Assembly (NCBI RefSeq): GCF_002592005.1
Contig: NZ_NVQF01000014.1
Coordinates: 1-64,000 of the forward strand
Length of the DNA stretch: 64,000 bases
Direction: 5' to 3'
Source of the DNA: Mycolicibacterium palauense
GTDB taxonomy: Bacteria; Actinomycetota; Actinomycetes; Mycobacteriales; Mycobacteriaceae
Shown here: positions 28,052 to 36,787 of the stretch, one piece after another
Layout of the letters: each line of letters opens with the position of its first letter
Position numbering within the stretch: position 1 is the stretch's first letter
Notes under the pieces: generated by a model
Told to the model about the DNA's origin: nothing
Seen by the model: the letters and a program-made list of their open reading frames with translations, nothing else
The model's database searches: none
Made by a program: the position numbers and the translations under genes

Positions 28052-28686
28052 GCGGCGTTCACCGGCACGGCAACCTCGTTGCGCCGGCGCCACGGGATGG
28101 TCCACGGCGGATCGTAGAACCACGACACCGGCTCGCCGGTCACCTCGATCTCCTTCTTGCGCAGCGTGTTCAGCAGCACTGCGGTCTGTGCCGCCATCGC
28201 CGAGGGGCTGCGGTCGCCGGTGAACCGCAGCACCGCGAACGTCTCGGCGGGCACCTCGACGAGGCGGACATCCTCGGAGTCGGGTTCGGGCAGGGTCTGC
28301 AGCGACCATTTGGACGGCATGTAGAACCGGATCACCGAGGCGCCGCCGGGCCCGGTCGCCTGCGCCACCGGGGCCGTCATGGCGATCTTCTCGCCCTGCT
28401 GCGCCACCGGCGCGGTCATGGCGATCTTGGTCGAGCGGCGGTTGCCGCCGAAGATGTAGCCGGCCAGCCGCCGGAAGCCGGCGTTGCGGGCGCTTTCCTC
28501 GTCGGCGTCGACGGTGGTCTCGGCGGCGATCCGGGGTCCGTAGCGGCGGATCTCGACGCCGGGGGTCAGCGGCTCGGCGAGGTAGTGCGGTTCCTCGGTG
28601 CCCGCCCGGATACCGACGAGTCCGCCGAGCCCCACGAGGAACTGTTCGGAGATCTGTCCGGCGGTGCCGAGGATGGTCTTGATCAT
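28048..28686 (-). CDS. SOUL-family heme-binding protein
   Basis: A 212-residue SOUL/HBP family protein. The family core is visible: PGVEIRRYGPRIAAETTVDADEE, FRRLAGYIFGGNRRSTKIAMTAPV, and FYMPSKWSLQTLPEP. The segment KIAMTAPVAQ is repeated twice about 11 residues apart, which is the normal family loop extended by duplication. Bacterial SOUL proteins bind heme or porphyrins loosely; no signal peptide is clear, though a weakly hydrophobic N-terminus (IKTILGTAGQISEQFLVGLGGLVG) might anchor it. It heads a coupled three-gene operon. Confidence 0.85.
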   Translation of the reverse strand: MIKTILGTAGQISEQFLVGLGGLVGIRAGTEEPHYLAEPLTPGVEIRRYGPRIAAETTVDADEESARNAGFRRLAGYIFGGNRRSTKIAMTAPVAQQGEKIAMTAPVAQATGPGGASVIRFYMPSKWSLQTLPEPDSEDVRLVEVPAETFAVLRFTGDRSPSAMAAQTAVLLNTLRKKEIEVTGEPVSWFYDPPWTIPWRRRNEVAVPVNAA

Positions 28687-28702
28687 GGCACCGGGAATAC
28701 CC

Positions 28703-28736
28703 GTCGTGCCCGCCGGCCTACACCGGCGGTCACGAC
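28703..28736 (-). terminator. Long hairpin containing the metallopeptidase stop codon
   Basis: Arms GTCGTG plus CCGCCGG (28703-28716) pair with CCGGCGG plus CACGAC (28723-28736) with one mismatch and a 6-nt loop. The metallopeptidase TGA (28730-28732) is inside the right arm. The hairpin separates this gene from the SOUL operon on the same strand and is a good intrinsic terminator candidate without a U-tract. Confidence 0.6.
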
Positions 28737-31700
28737 ATGCCCACCAGCAGGGCCTCGGGGCCGGCCGTCGAGGCGCTCCCGGCGATTCCCACGGTGTCGA
28801 AGGCGTCCCGGATCGCCTGCAGCTGGGCGGGGGTGAAGCCCAGGTCGGCGGCCGAGTCGAGGACCGCGGCGCGGCCGTCGGTGAACACCGCGTCGGCGCC
28901 GAGCCGGAACAGCGACTGGTAGAACACCCGCGCCCAGGTCTGCGAGGAGACCGCCGCGGTGTCCGAATCGGTCATCATCAGGTAGGCGGCGTGGCTGAAG
29001 ATGGTGCTGTTCCAGTGTTCGCCGGCGTCGTCGAGGGTGCCGGTGTAGCGGTTCGAGTAGTAGGTGCGGTAGTTCGCGCCCACCGAGGACGGGTCGGCCA
29101 TGCTGCGCAGGGCACCCCGTGCGGAGTCCTCACCGATCAACCAGGCGCCGCTGCCGGACTTGCCCTCCACCAGGTTGCCCATGATGTCGGAGTAGGCCTC
29201 GCTGAGCGCACCGGACTCGCCGTAGTCCAGCACCGACCCGCCGTTGCCGACGACGTGGCTGGTCACGCCGTGGAAGAACTCGTGAGCGACCACGTCCAGC
29301 GCGGCCTCCAATTCCCCGGCGTTGCCGAAGGCGAACTGCTGGGCGTCGGCGTCCCAGAAGGCGTTGTTGTAGCCGATGAGGTAGTCGTCGAGGGTGTCGC
29401 GGGGGTTGTAGCGCACCGAGGAGATGACGGTCGCGCCGTTTCCGTCGAAGGAGTCGCGACCCAGGACGGTGTCGACGTAGTCGTAGACGGCGGCCATGTT
29501 GGCGTGTGCGGACACCGCCGAGGCGTTCCAGCCGAACCATGAGCGCTTCACCAGATCTCCGGGGATCACCGGTCCGCCCCAGCCGAACAACCCGTAGGCG
29601 GTGGTGTAGGTCTCGACGCTGCGCTGCTCGTCGGCGAGCCGGTAGGAGGAGAAGAACCACTGGGTGACGCGCGTGACGTTGAGTTCGCGGCTGTCGCCGA
29701 GCAGGTCGGTGCCCACGCTGGTGGTCGGGGCCGACAGCGCCTGGATGTTCGAGGTGCTGCGGATGACCCGACCGGCCTGCTCGCCATTAGCGTACAGGTA
29801 GTAGGTGGCGCCGATGGAGTTGCCCGCCTCCTCGGCGGCGGCCGTCGAACGCAGGGTGACGCGCCAGGCCAGCTGGGGAGCGGTGTCCGGGTCGACCGCG
29901 AAGATGACGAGCTGGGTGTCGGCGGTGGCAGGGTCCACGAGCGCGGCGGCCTCGGCCTGCGGGCCGCCCAGCGCGTCGACGAGCGCGGCGGCGGCCAGCG
30001 CGGCCGCCGAGGCGCCGTCGCCGATCCCGGCGTCCGGTGTGGTGTCGACGGTGCCCAGGCGGGTGTCGTGGTAGTTGAACAGTCCGGTGACGGTGCCGGC
30101 CCCGTCGGTGACGAGGATGACTTCGCTGCCGATCACCGGGATTCCGTCGACGTTCTCACGGAGCCGGTAGAACTCCTCGGCGTTGCCCGCCGGAGCCGCC
30201 ACCGTCTGGACGGTGATGGAATCGGCTCCGGCGAAACCGTTTTCGGCGCCCAGCAGGCCGGCCAGGGTGTTCAGCAGGCCGGCGGCGTCGCCGGTGTCGT
30301 ACACGCGGGCGTCGGTGAAGGTGCCGTCGATGACACTGATGCGTCCGTCGGGGTCCATCTGCACCGTCACCGCGCCGGGGGACCCGGTCGCGGTGTCGTC
30401 GGCGGCGGCCGGGGTGAAGCTCGCGGTGGCGGCCAGGTCCACGGTGATGGTCGCGGTCGTCGGTCCGCCCAGCCCCAGCAGGGCCCCCAGGCCGTGCATG
30501 TGCCGGGGGTTGCCCGGAAGGTCGTCGATGGCGATCGCGAACGTGTCGGTGCCGGCGGTGGGTGTCAGCTCGGGATTGGGCGTGTAGGTGAAGCTGCCGT
30601 CGGTGTCGACGAGCACGGTGCCGAACTTCCCCTGGGCGGCCACCGTGTAGGTCAACCGGGTGTCGTCGTAGTCGGTGGCGTTGAGCTCACCTCGAACCAC
30701 GCCGTCGCCGTCCTGGCTCAGCAGTGTCGGCTGTACGGTCGGGCGCTGGTTGTTCCAGGTGTACTGGGTCTGGCGGACGGCCAGCCACAGCATCTCGACG
30801 AGCCGGGGCATCGGGACGGCCGGGACGGGAAGGTCGGAGGCCAGCGGTCCCAGGCCGATCCAGGTCAGCACGTCGGCGACGATGGTGGCGGCGGTGACCG
30901 GCCGCGCCTTCGCCGGCGGCGCGGTGTCGACCCGCTCGGCGGTGACGTGCGCGGTGACCAGGGACGCCGCCGGGGAGGCGGTGGCCGGGGTCGCCGCCGC
31001 GTCCTCGGTGCCGGTGATCTCGGTGTCGCTGACGTCGGAACCGGTCTCGCCGCCGGTGTCGGTGCTCGGCTCGGTGCTGGCCCCCACGGCCCCGGCTACC
31101 TGATCAGCGGCTACCTGATCACCGGCTACCTCGTCAGCGCCGACCTCACCGGCCGCGGCGGAGGCGGTCCGGGCCCGGGCGGTGACGGCGTCGGGTCCGG
31201 ACGAGGGCGCCGCGTCGCTCGAGGCGTCGGCACCCTCGGGGGCCTGGGGCTCCTGGGCGGGGGCTTCCACGGTGACTTCCGCGGTGGCTTCGGTGGCTCC
31301 GGTGGTGGCTTCGGTGGCTTCGGTGGTGGCTTCGGTGGCGGACCCGGTCGGCGCGGCTGTGTTCTCGGTGTTCTCGGTGCCCTCGGTCTCCGTGCCGTCG
31401 GCGTCCTCGGTATCGGAGGCGGTATCGGGACCGGAGTCCGCATCGGGGTCCGCCTCGGACTCCGTGCCGGCTTCGGCAGCGGCCTCGGCTTCGGCGGCGG
31501 CTTCAGCGGCAGCCTCGGCAGCGGCACTGTCCCCGGTGCCCGCCTCGGCGTCGTTGCTGGTGGCTCCGGTGTCGGAGTCCTGGGTCGAACCCGAGCCCGC
31601 GCCCGAACCCGTGTCGGTCGCCGACCCGGAATCCGCCGCGGACCCGCCGGTGTCTCCGCCCTGGCCGCCGTTGCTGGCGGCCGCGGTGCCGGTGTCGCTG

Positions 31701-31813
31701 TCGGAGTCGGCCACGGCGACGCCCTGCCCCGAGGCCACGGCAACGCCCAGCCCGAAGGCCACGGCGGTCACACGCATCCAGGTCAGCGTGGGTGAGGAAC
31801 GTTTCGGAATCAC
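28730..31813 (-). CDS. Secreted M4 (thermolysin-like) zinc metallopeptidase with giant disordered spacer
   Basis: A 1027-residue exported protease. A signal peptide (about 1-35) ends at GVAVA. Residues about 36-300 are low-complexity Ser/Thr/Asp/Glu/Ala with TEAT and GDQVAADQVA repeats. A cadherin/VCBS-like repeat spans about 350-450 (DGVVRGELNATDYDDTRLTY to GTDTFAIAIDD). Propeptide-like sequence follows, then the catalytic domain. Zinc ligands are His844 and His848 in HEFFH and Glu872 in GALSEAYSD; the thermolysin catalytic histidine is His933 in EHWNST. It likely degrades extracellular protein or matures surface proteins. It is much larger than typical thermolysins. Confidence 0.88.
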   Translation of the reverse strand: MIPKRSSPTLTWMRVTAVAFGLGVAVASGQGVAVADSDSDTGTAAASNGGQGGDTGGSAADSGSATDTGSGAGSGSTQDSDTGATSNDAEAGTGDSAAAEAAAEAAAEAEAAAEAGTESEADPDADSGPDTASDTEDADGTETEGTENTENTAAPTGSATEATTEATEATTGATEATAEVTVEAPAQEPQAPEGADASSDAAPSSGPDAVTARARTASAAAGEVGADEVAGDQVAADQVAGAVGASTEPSTDTGGETGSDVSDTEITGTEDAAATPATASPAASLVTAHVTAERVDTAPPAKARPVTAATIVADVLTWIGLGPLASDLPVPAVPMPRLVEMLWLAVRQTQYTWNNQRPTVQPTLLSQDGDGVVRGELNATDYDDTRLTYTVAAQGKFGTVLVDTDGSFTYTPNPELTPTAGTDTFAIAIDDLPGNPRHMHGLGALLGLGGPTTATITVDLAATASFTPAAADDTATGSPGAVTVQMDPDGRISVIDGTFTDARVYDTGDAAGLLNTLAGLLGAENGFAGADSITVQTVAAPAGNAEEFYRLRENVDGIPVIGSEVILVTDGAGTVTGLFNYHDTRLGTVDTTPDAGIGDGASAAALAAAALVDALGGPQAEAAALVDPATADTQLVIFAVDPDTAPQLAWRVTLRSTAAAEEAGNSIGATYYLYANGEQAGRVIRSTSNIQALSAPTTSVGTDLLGDSRELNVTRVTQWFFSSYRLADEQRSVETYTTAYGLFGWGGPVIPGDLVKRSWFGWNASAVSAHANMAAVYDYVDTVLGRDSFDGNGATVISSVRYNPRDTLDDYLIGYNNAFWDADAQQFAFGNAGELEAALDVVAHEFFHGVTSHVVGNGGSVLDYGESGALSEAYSDIMGNLVEGKSGSGAWLIGEDSARGALRSMADPSSVGANYRTYYSNRYTGTLDDAGEHWNSTIFSHAAYLMMTDSDTAAVSSQTWARVFYQSLFRLGADAVFTDGRAAVLDSAADLGFTPAQLQAIRDAFDTVGIAGSASTAGPEALLVGMS
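31094..31138. repeat. Three 15-bp in-frame repeats in the protease spacer
   Basis: GGCTACCTGATCAGC-like units occur at 31094, 31109 and 31124 with three mismatches across the set. They encode repeated (A/G)DQVA/(A/G)DEVA pentapeptides in the disordered region. Close by, 31270-31345 has GGTGGCTTCGGTGG-type repeats encoding the TEAT motif. Both are in-frame and could vary in copy number. Confidence 0.65.
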
Positions 31814-31941
31814 CGAACCCCCATTCTCGGAGTCTCCTGGGAAGCCAGATTAACCCCCGGAGGTGCTTCGCTGTGCCTTTAGGCGGCCTTTGGGCGCGGT
31901 TTGTCGGCGACCGGCTGAAACCATCGGCCCCGGTCACACCA

Positions 31942-33654
31942 TCAGCAACATCCGCCCGTCTGTCGTTCGCCGGCCAGGTGGGCGTGTGCGGTGTTGTCGG
32001 CTTTGCCGACAGCTCCGAGGAAGGCGTCGAGATCGATGCGGTGCCCGCCGAGCCAGGTACCGCCCACCGCGACGGCGTCGGCCAGTTCCGTCGGCTCCGT
32101 GGCAAACGGATCGGCGCTGAGCTCCACGAAGTCGGCGAGCTTGCCGACCTCGATCGAACCCACCAGGTGATCGCGGCGCAGCGTGCGCGCGGCGTCGATG
32201 GTCTGCGCGCGCCACGCCTGTTCCAGGGGGATGGCCTGCCCGGCACCGTGGACGTGGCCCGCCCGGGTGCGTCGGGTCGCCGCCGTGGCGATGTTGAGGA
32301 TCGGGGTGGGCGGCGAGACGGAGCCGTCGTTGTGCAGGGAGACGCAGGCCCCGGAGGCCACGGCGTCGGCGAATGCCTGCCACTCGTTGCCGTGCTCGTG
32401 GTCGAACAGCTGACCGTCGAGCAGGTCGCCCCAGTAGTAGTACTGGAACGGCGCCATCGACAGGTGCACACCCAGGCGCGCCGCCCGGTCGAACTGTGGG
32501 CGGGTGCCGGCACCGCAGTGCTCCAGACGCCACCGGTGGTCGCTGCCCATCAGTCCGTGCCGGGTCAGGGCGGCCTCGTAGGCGTCCAGGGCGAGGTCGA
32601 TCGCCAGATCGCCGTTGGCGTGGAAGGCCATCTGCCAGCCCGCCGGCGCGGCGCGGTCCAGGATCGCGTCGAGTTGCTCGCGGCTGTAGTTCATCGACTG
32701 CGGCCCTCCGGCCACGGCGGGATCGATACCGGCGTTGCGGGTGGCCTCGCTGCTGAGATACGGAAAGGAGATCGCGATGTTGCCCACCCAGGGCGATCCG
32801 TCGGTCCACAGCTTGACCCCGGACTTGGTCAGCCACTCCTCCCCGGCGGCGAACGACACCGGGTCGCTGTAGGTGTCGGTGATCGACATCTCCCACATGC
32901 TGACCCGCAGCGGGCACGACGGCGCCGCGGCCAGCGCCTCGTAGCCGGCGGCGAACTTCGGGTCGTAGGTCATGTCCGAGGTGGAGGTGTAGCCCCCGCG
33001 TGACATCAGCGCGAAGTACTGCGCCGCGCTGGAGAGCGGATCTCCCATCTGGGCCATCAACGGACCGGTCACCGCGGTGAGCACCGGCAGCTCGTAACCA
33101 CGGCCGTCGAGGCTGCCGTCGGAGCGGCGTCCGTAGTGGGCGGCCACCGGGTCCGCCGGCGGGTTGGTGTCCCAGCCGTAGCGCTTCATCAGCGCGGTGG
33201 TGAAGTACACCCCGTGCCCGGAGTTGTCGGTGACCACGACGACGCGGTCGCCGAAGATGCGGTCCAGTTCGTCCGCGCCGGGTTGGGGATGTCCGTGCAG
33301 CAGCGCGTCGAATCCGCTGAACCACAGCGGCGTCGACGCATCGGTGCCGGCGACGGCCTCGGCGAACACTTTCTGCACGTCGTCCCAGCTCGCCGCATCC
33401 CACGGGGCGATCGACCGGGCCGGCGACTGGGTGGCGATCCCGCTCATCAGCGGATGGCTGTGCGGCTCAACGAATCCGGGGGCCAGCGCGGCTGCGCCAC
33501 TGTCGACGACCTCGGCGCCGGGCAGGGCGGCCGCGCATTCCTCGGTGGAGCCGACGGCGACGATGCGGCCGTCGGACACCGCGACCGCGCCGGCGCGCGG
33601 CAGGCCGGGATTCATCGTGATCACCGTGGGGGCGGTTAGGATCATGTCGGTCAT
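31942..33654 (-). CDS. Amidohydrolase family 3 (YtcJ-like) metal-dependent hydrolase
   Basis: A 570-residue amidohydrolase. The metal-binding HxH is in GFVEPHSHPLM (about 63-73), further ligands appear in MAFHANGDLAIDLAL and LEHCGAG, and the catalytic aspartate is in SLHNDGSVSPPTP. The N-terminal beta-sandwich has the usual LAPGF lead-in. Relatives include YtcJ and N-substituted formamide deformylase. ATG 33654 has GGAGGAG six bases upstream. It follows a VOC-family gene by 14 bp, so the two form an operon. The substrate is unknown. Confidence 0.85.
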   Translation of the reverse strand: MTDMILTAPTVITMNPGLPRAGAVAVSDGRIVAVGSTEECAAALPGAEVVDSGAAALAPGFVEPHSHPLMSGIATQSPARSIAPWDAASWDDVQKVFAEAVAGTDASTPLWFSGFDALLHGHPQPGADELDRIFGDRVVVVTDNSGHGVYFTTALMKRYGWDTNPPADPVAAHYGRRSDGSLDGRGYELPVLTAVTGPLMAQMGDPLSSAAQYFALMSRGGYTSTSDMTYDPKFAAGYEALAAAPSCPLRVSMWEMSITDTYSDPVSFAAGEEWLTKSGVKLWTDGSPWVGNIAISFPYLSSEATRNAGIDPAVAGGPQSMNYSREQLDAILDRAAPAGWQMAFHANGDLAIDLALDAYEAALTRHGLMGSDHRWRLEHCGAGTRPQFDRAARLGVHLSMAPFQYYYWGDLLDGQLFDHEHGNEWQAFADAVASGACVSLHNDGSVSPPTPILNIATAATRRTRAGHVHGAGQAIPLEQAWRAQTIDAARTLRRDHLVGSIEVGKLADFVELSADPFATEPTELADAVAVGGTWLGGHRIDLDAFLGAVGKADNTAHAHLAGERQTGGCC

Positions 33655-33668
33655 CAGCGGCTCCTCCG

Positions 33669-34064
33669 TCACTGGGCGGGAGTGAAGAACTCCAGGGCGA
33701 TGCCGTCGGGGTCGCGGAAACTCAATCCCGACCCGTAGTGGGCGTCGACGACGCCGCCGTGTTCGACGCCCAGCTCCTCGAGCCTGGTTGCCCACGACAG
33801 CAATTCGTCGCGGGAGGTGCAGCCGAACGCGATGTGGTCCAGGCCGGCGCGGAACTCGGTGAACGGTTCGTCGGGTGCGGCGGTGGTGTGCTGGTGGATG
33901 CCGAACAGCGTGTCGTTGTCCAGCAGCCACACGACGTGGTGGAACCCGGCGTCGGTGTCCTCGTCGAGCACCGGGTCGGTGCCGAACAACGCGCGGTACC
34001 AGGGGGTGCTGACCGCCAGGTCACGCACGGTCACCGCGACGTGGGACAGGGGTGGAAACGGCAT
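33669..34064 (-). CDS. VOC-family (glyoxalase/dioxygenase-like) protein
   Basis: A 131-residue vicinal oxygen chelate protein made of two beta-alpha-beta-beta-beta modules. Metal ligands are plausible at the histidine in LSHVAVTVRD, the histidine in LDHIAFGC, and the glutamate in ALEFFTPAQ. Activity could be glyoxalase, epimerase or ring-cleavage type. TAGGAG lies six bases before ATG 34064. It is cotranscribed with the amidohydrolase downstream, which suggests a small catabolic unit for an unidentified substrate. Confidence 0.84.
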   Translation of the reverse strand: MPFPPLSHVAVTVRDLAVSTPWYRALFGTDPVLDEDTDAGFHHVVWLLDNDTLFGIHQHTTAAPDEPFTEFRAGLDHIAFGCTSRDELLSWATRLEELGVEHGGVVDAHYGSGLSFRDPDGIALEFFTPAQ

Positions 34065-34098
34065 TGGTACTCCTACGGGGCGGGTCGGGCAGGGCTGA

Positions 34099-34953
34099 TC
34101 AGACGATTCTGCGGCCCAGCCGGGCGCGAACACGCATGTCCCACAGGTAGAGACGGTAGCCGTCGACCCAGAGGCGCTGCGGGATCACCCGGTCGGCCAG
34201 CCGCAGAGCGCTCAGCAGCCACTCGAACCGGCGCTGCTGGGCGGCGCTCCACCGCAGCTGCATCATGGAACGGAACTCGGGGGGCAGGAAACCGGCGGTG
34301 GCGAACAGGTTGAACGGTCCGGCGAGGGCGCGCACCGGCCACGGCAGAAACGCCATCTCGGCGACTCCCCTGAGGTGCCGGCGCACCGGTGGGTCGATGT
34401 GCAGGTCGTCCAGGGACCGTTTCCAGTACGCGTCGAAGGCCGCGCGGTCCGCCGGCCACATCTCGTCGCGGACCTGCAGCGTGGTGGCCAGCCGGCGGGC
34501 GTCGTCGTAGACCGCGTCGGCGGCGTCCTCGGGCAGCGGTCCGTAGAGAAACTCGTGCTGGTCGACGTAGTAGCGGTATAGGCAGGCCGCGACCCACAAC
34601 TGCAGTTTCGGGTCGAATGCGTTGTAGGCCACCGGGCTCGACGCACCCGAACGCACCCGGGCGTGGACACCGTCGACGGCCGAGCGGATCAGCCGGCGGT
34701 CGGCCGCGGTGCCGATCGTGGCCGCCGCCAGGTAGGTGCCCGTGGTGCGGGCGCGTTTGAACGGGTGCTTGTAGACGTTTCCGCTGTCGACGGGGCTCTC
34801 CAGCACGCCGTATCCGACTCCCGGGGAGGACAACTGCATGATTACGTTGGCCGCCGGTGCCAACACCGCCGCCGGGTTGAGCAGATCGGCGACTCGCCGC
34901 GGGCGGCGGTTCACTCCCGCCACCCGGTGGTGTTGCTCATGGGCGAAGTACAT
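34099..34953 (-). CDS. MpaB/DUF2236-family oxygenase-like protein (Rv2237-like)
   Basis: A 284-residue protein of the DUF2236 family, which includes the fungal MpaB oxygenase and the latex-clearing protein catalytic domain. Recognisable features are [38 protein letters not shown], and [25 protein letters not shown]. Family members bind heme through histidines and cleave or oxidise hydrophobic substrates. ATG 34953 (or GTG 34956) lies only about 20 bp from the divergent cobD start and no Shine-Dalgarno is seen. Position matches Rv2237. Confidence 0.82.
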   Translation of the reverse strand: MYFAHEQHHRVAGVNRRPRRVADLLNPAAVLAPAANVIMQLSSPGVGYGVLESPVDSGNVYKHPFKRARTTGTYLAAATIGTAADRRLIRSAVDGVHARVRSGASSPVAYNAFDPKLQLWVAACLYRYYVDQHEFLYGPLPEDAADAVYDDARRLATTLQVRDEMWPADRAAFDAYWKRSLDDLHIDPPVRRHLRGVAEMAFLPWPVRALAGPFNLFATAGFLPPEFRSMMQLRWSAAQQRRFEWLLSALRLADRVIPQRLWVDGYRLYLWDMRVRARLGRRIV

Positions 34954-34974
34954 CACTTATGAGAGGCTGCCGGG

Positions 34975-35952
34975 GTGATTGCGCCCAGAAGGCAGGCCCG
35001 TGCCCTCGGACTGCTGGCGGGCTACCTGGCCGACCTCGCAGTGGCCGACCCGCGCCGTGGACATCCGGTGGCCGGCTTCGGCGCGGGTGCCGCCCTGCTG
35101 GAACGGCTGACCTACCGCGACGCGCGCGGCGCCGGGATAGTGCACGTCGGTGTGCTGGTGGCCGCACTGGGCGCCGGCGGGTTGGCCGCCTCCCGCGCTG
35201 CGGCCCGCTGCGGCCCGGTGGGTGAGGCGGCGCTGACGGCCGCGGCGACGTGGGTGGTGCTGGGCGGCACCTCACTGGCGCGCACGGGTTCGCACATCGC
35301 CGACGTGCTGGCGGCCCCCGGCGGGGGCGAGGAGGCCGCGCGCGAGCTGCTGCCGTCGTTGTGCGGGCGCGACCCGGCGATGCTCGACGGCCCCGGGCTG
35401 ACCCGGGCGGCGCTGGAGTCGGTGGCCGAGAACACCTCCGACGCCGCGGTCGCACCGCTGTTCTGGGTGGCCGTGGCCGGCGTGCCCGGGGCGCTGGTCT
35501 ACCGCGGCATCAACACCCTCGACGCGATGATCGGCCACCGCTCGCCCCGGTACCTGCGGTTCGGGTGGGCGGCGGCCCGGCTCGACGACGTCGCCAACTA
35601 TCCCGGGGCGCGGCTGGCGGGGGTGTTGACGGCGGTGTGCGCGCCGCTGATCGGCGGCTCGCCGGTGGCCGCGGTGCGGGCCTGGGCTCGTGACGCGGCC
35701 AAGCATCCCAGCCCGAACGCCGGGGTGGTGGAGGCGGCGTTCGCCGGTGCCCTGGGGGTGCGTCTGGGCGGCCCCACCCAGTACCGCCACGAACTGCAGA
35801 TCCGTCCCACCCTGGGCGACGGGCGTGCGCCGCGCGTTGTCGACCTGCGCCGAGCCGTCGCGCTGTCCCGGCTGGTGCAGGCCGGCGCGGCGGTGGTGCT
35901 GGCACTCGGGACGCAGCGGGTGACTGGCGTCGCTCAGCGGGGCCGGCCGTAG
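34975..35952 (+). CDS. cobD: Adenosylcobinamide-phosphate synthase CobD (CbiB)
   Basis: A 325-residue membrane protein that attaches aminopropanol phosphate (or its precursor) to adenosylcobyric acid in cobalamin synthesis. Conserved segments are DLAVADPRRGHPVAGFG, LESVAENTSDAAVAPLFW, VYRGINTLDAMIGHRSPRY and DAAKHPSPNAGVVEAAFAGAL. There are four to five hydrophobic spans. GTG 34975 has GAGAGG about eight bases upstream. It corresponds to Rv2236c and its last 19 bp overlap the converging SURF1 gene. No cobalamin riboswitch is visible. Confidence 0.92.
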   Translation: MIAPRRQARALGLLAGYLADLAVADPRRGHPVAGFGAGAALLERLTYRDARGAGIVHVGVLVAALGAGGLAASRAAARCGPVGEAALTAAATWVVLGGTSLARTGSHIADVLAAPGGGEEAARELLPSLCGRDPAMLDGPGLTRAALESVAENTSDAAVAPLFWVAVAGVPGALVYRGINTLDAMIGHRSPRYLRFGWAAARLDDVANYPGARLAGVLTAVCAPLIGGSPVAAVRAWARDAAKHPSPNAGVVEAAFAGALGVRLGGPTQYRHELQIRPTLGDGRAPRVVDLRRAVALSRLVQAGAAVVLALGTQRVTGVAQRGRP

Positions 35953-36785
35953 CGGTCGGCCAGCTTGTCCTCGACGGTGGCCGGGGACGGTGGGGGGCCG
36001 CCGGGTTCCGGCGACGCCCCCGGAACCGGGTGGGCACGCTCCCGGCGCCGCGCCTTGATCTCGGAGTAGGCGAAGTAGCCGAGGCCGATCGGGGCCAGGA
36101 TGCCGAAGGCGATCCACTGGATGCCGTAGGACAGGAACGGTCCGGCATCGAGGTGGGGCAGTGGGATCACACTCAACCCGCCGGGCTGGTCGTCACCCAG
36201 TTGCAGATAGGAACCGGTCAGTGGCACCCCGGTCAGGGCGGAGATCTGGGCCGGGTCCACGGCGTAGACCTGCTGGTAGCCGTCCCGGACGAAGGGTTTC
36301 TTGTCCGGTGGTGCGGTCTCGGCGTCGCGCAGGCGGCCGGTGATGGTGACCCGATCGCCGGGAGGCGCGGCGATCGTCGGCACCTTCGAGCCCTGCTCGG
36401 GACGCACGTAGCCGCGGTCGACGAGCACCGTCGGCCCGCCGTCGACGTCGAAGGGAACCAGCACCTCGAAGGCCGGCTGGCCCTCGATCACCCGCAGCCG
36501 CGCGAGGACCTGCCGGTCGGGCCGGTAGCGGCCGGTCGCGGTGACCGGGCGCCACTGGTCGTCGGGCGCCGCCGAGTCCTGCCGGGGCAGCAGGGAGGTC
36601 AGTGCCACCGGTTCGGCGTCCAGCGCGGCGCTGATCTGGTTGTTCTCCCGCGAGGTGCTGGTGTTCTTGCCCAGCTGCCAGGGCGCCAGAACGGTGAAGC
36701 ACAGGTAGGCGAACGCCGCCACCACGATGGCCAGCGCGATCCACCCCGGCTTCAGCAGGAACCCCAGCGTCCGCAACTTCATCAT
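35934..36785 (-). CDS. SURF1 family cytochrome oxidase assembly protein (Rv2235-like)
   Basis: A 283-residue SURF1 protein. Membrane spans at about 13-33 (GWIALAIVVAAFAYLCF) and 215-235 (ISYGIQWIAFGILAPIGLGY region) flank an extracytoplasmic domain with WRPVTATGRY and VLVDRGYVRP. SURF1 helps assemble cytochrome c oxidase, probably through heme handling. It begins two bases after the ptpA stop, so it belongs to the ptkA-ptpA-SURF1 operon. Its 3' end overlaps cobD by 19 bp in the opposite direction, and a proline-rich cytoplasmic tail closes the protein. Confidence 0.88.
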   Translation of the reverse strand: MMKLRTLGFLLKPGWIALAIVVAAFAYLCFTVLAPWQLGKNTSTSRENNQISAALDAEPVALTSLLPRQDSAAPDDQWRPVTATGRYRPDRQVLARLRVIEGQPAFEVLVPFDVDGGPTVLVDRGYVRPEQGSKVPTIAAPPGDRVTITGRLRDAETAPPDKKPFVRDGYQQVYAVDPAQISALTGVPLTGSYLQLGDDQPGGLSVIPLPHLDAGPFLSYGIQWIAFGILAPIGLGYFAYSEIKARRRERAHPVPGASPEPGGPPPSPATVEDKLADRYGRPR

Positions 36786-36787
36786 TC

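Noticed and set aside
30068..31853. Glycine-rich plus-strand frame resembling a PE_PGRS-like protein
   Set aside because: It is the antisense of the Ser/Thr/Ala/Asp-rich metallopeptidase stalk, whose minus-strand frame has a signal peptide and complete M4 active site.
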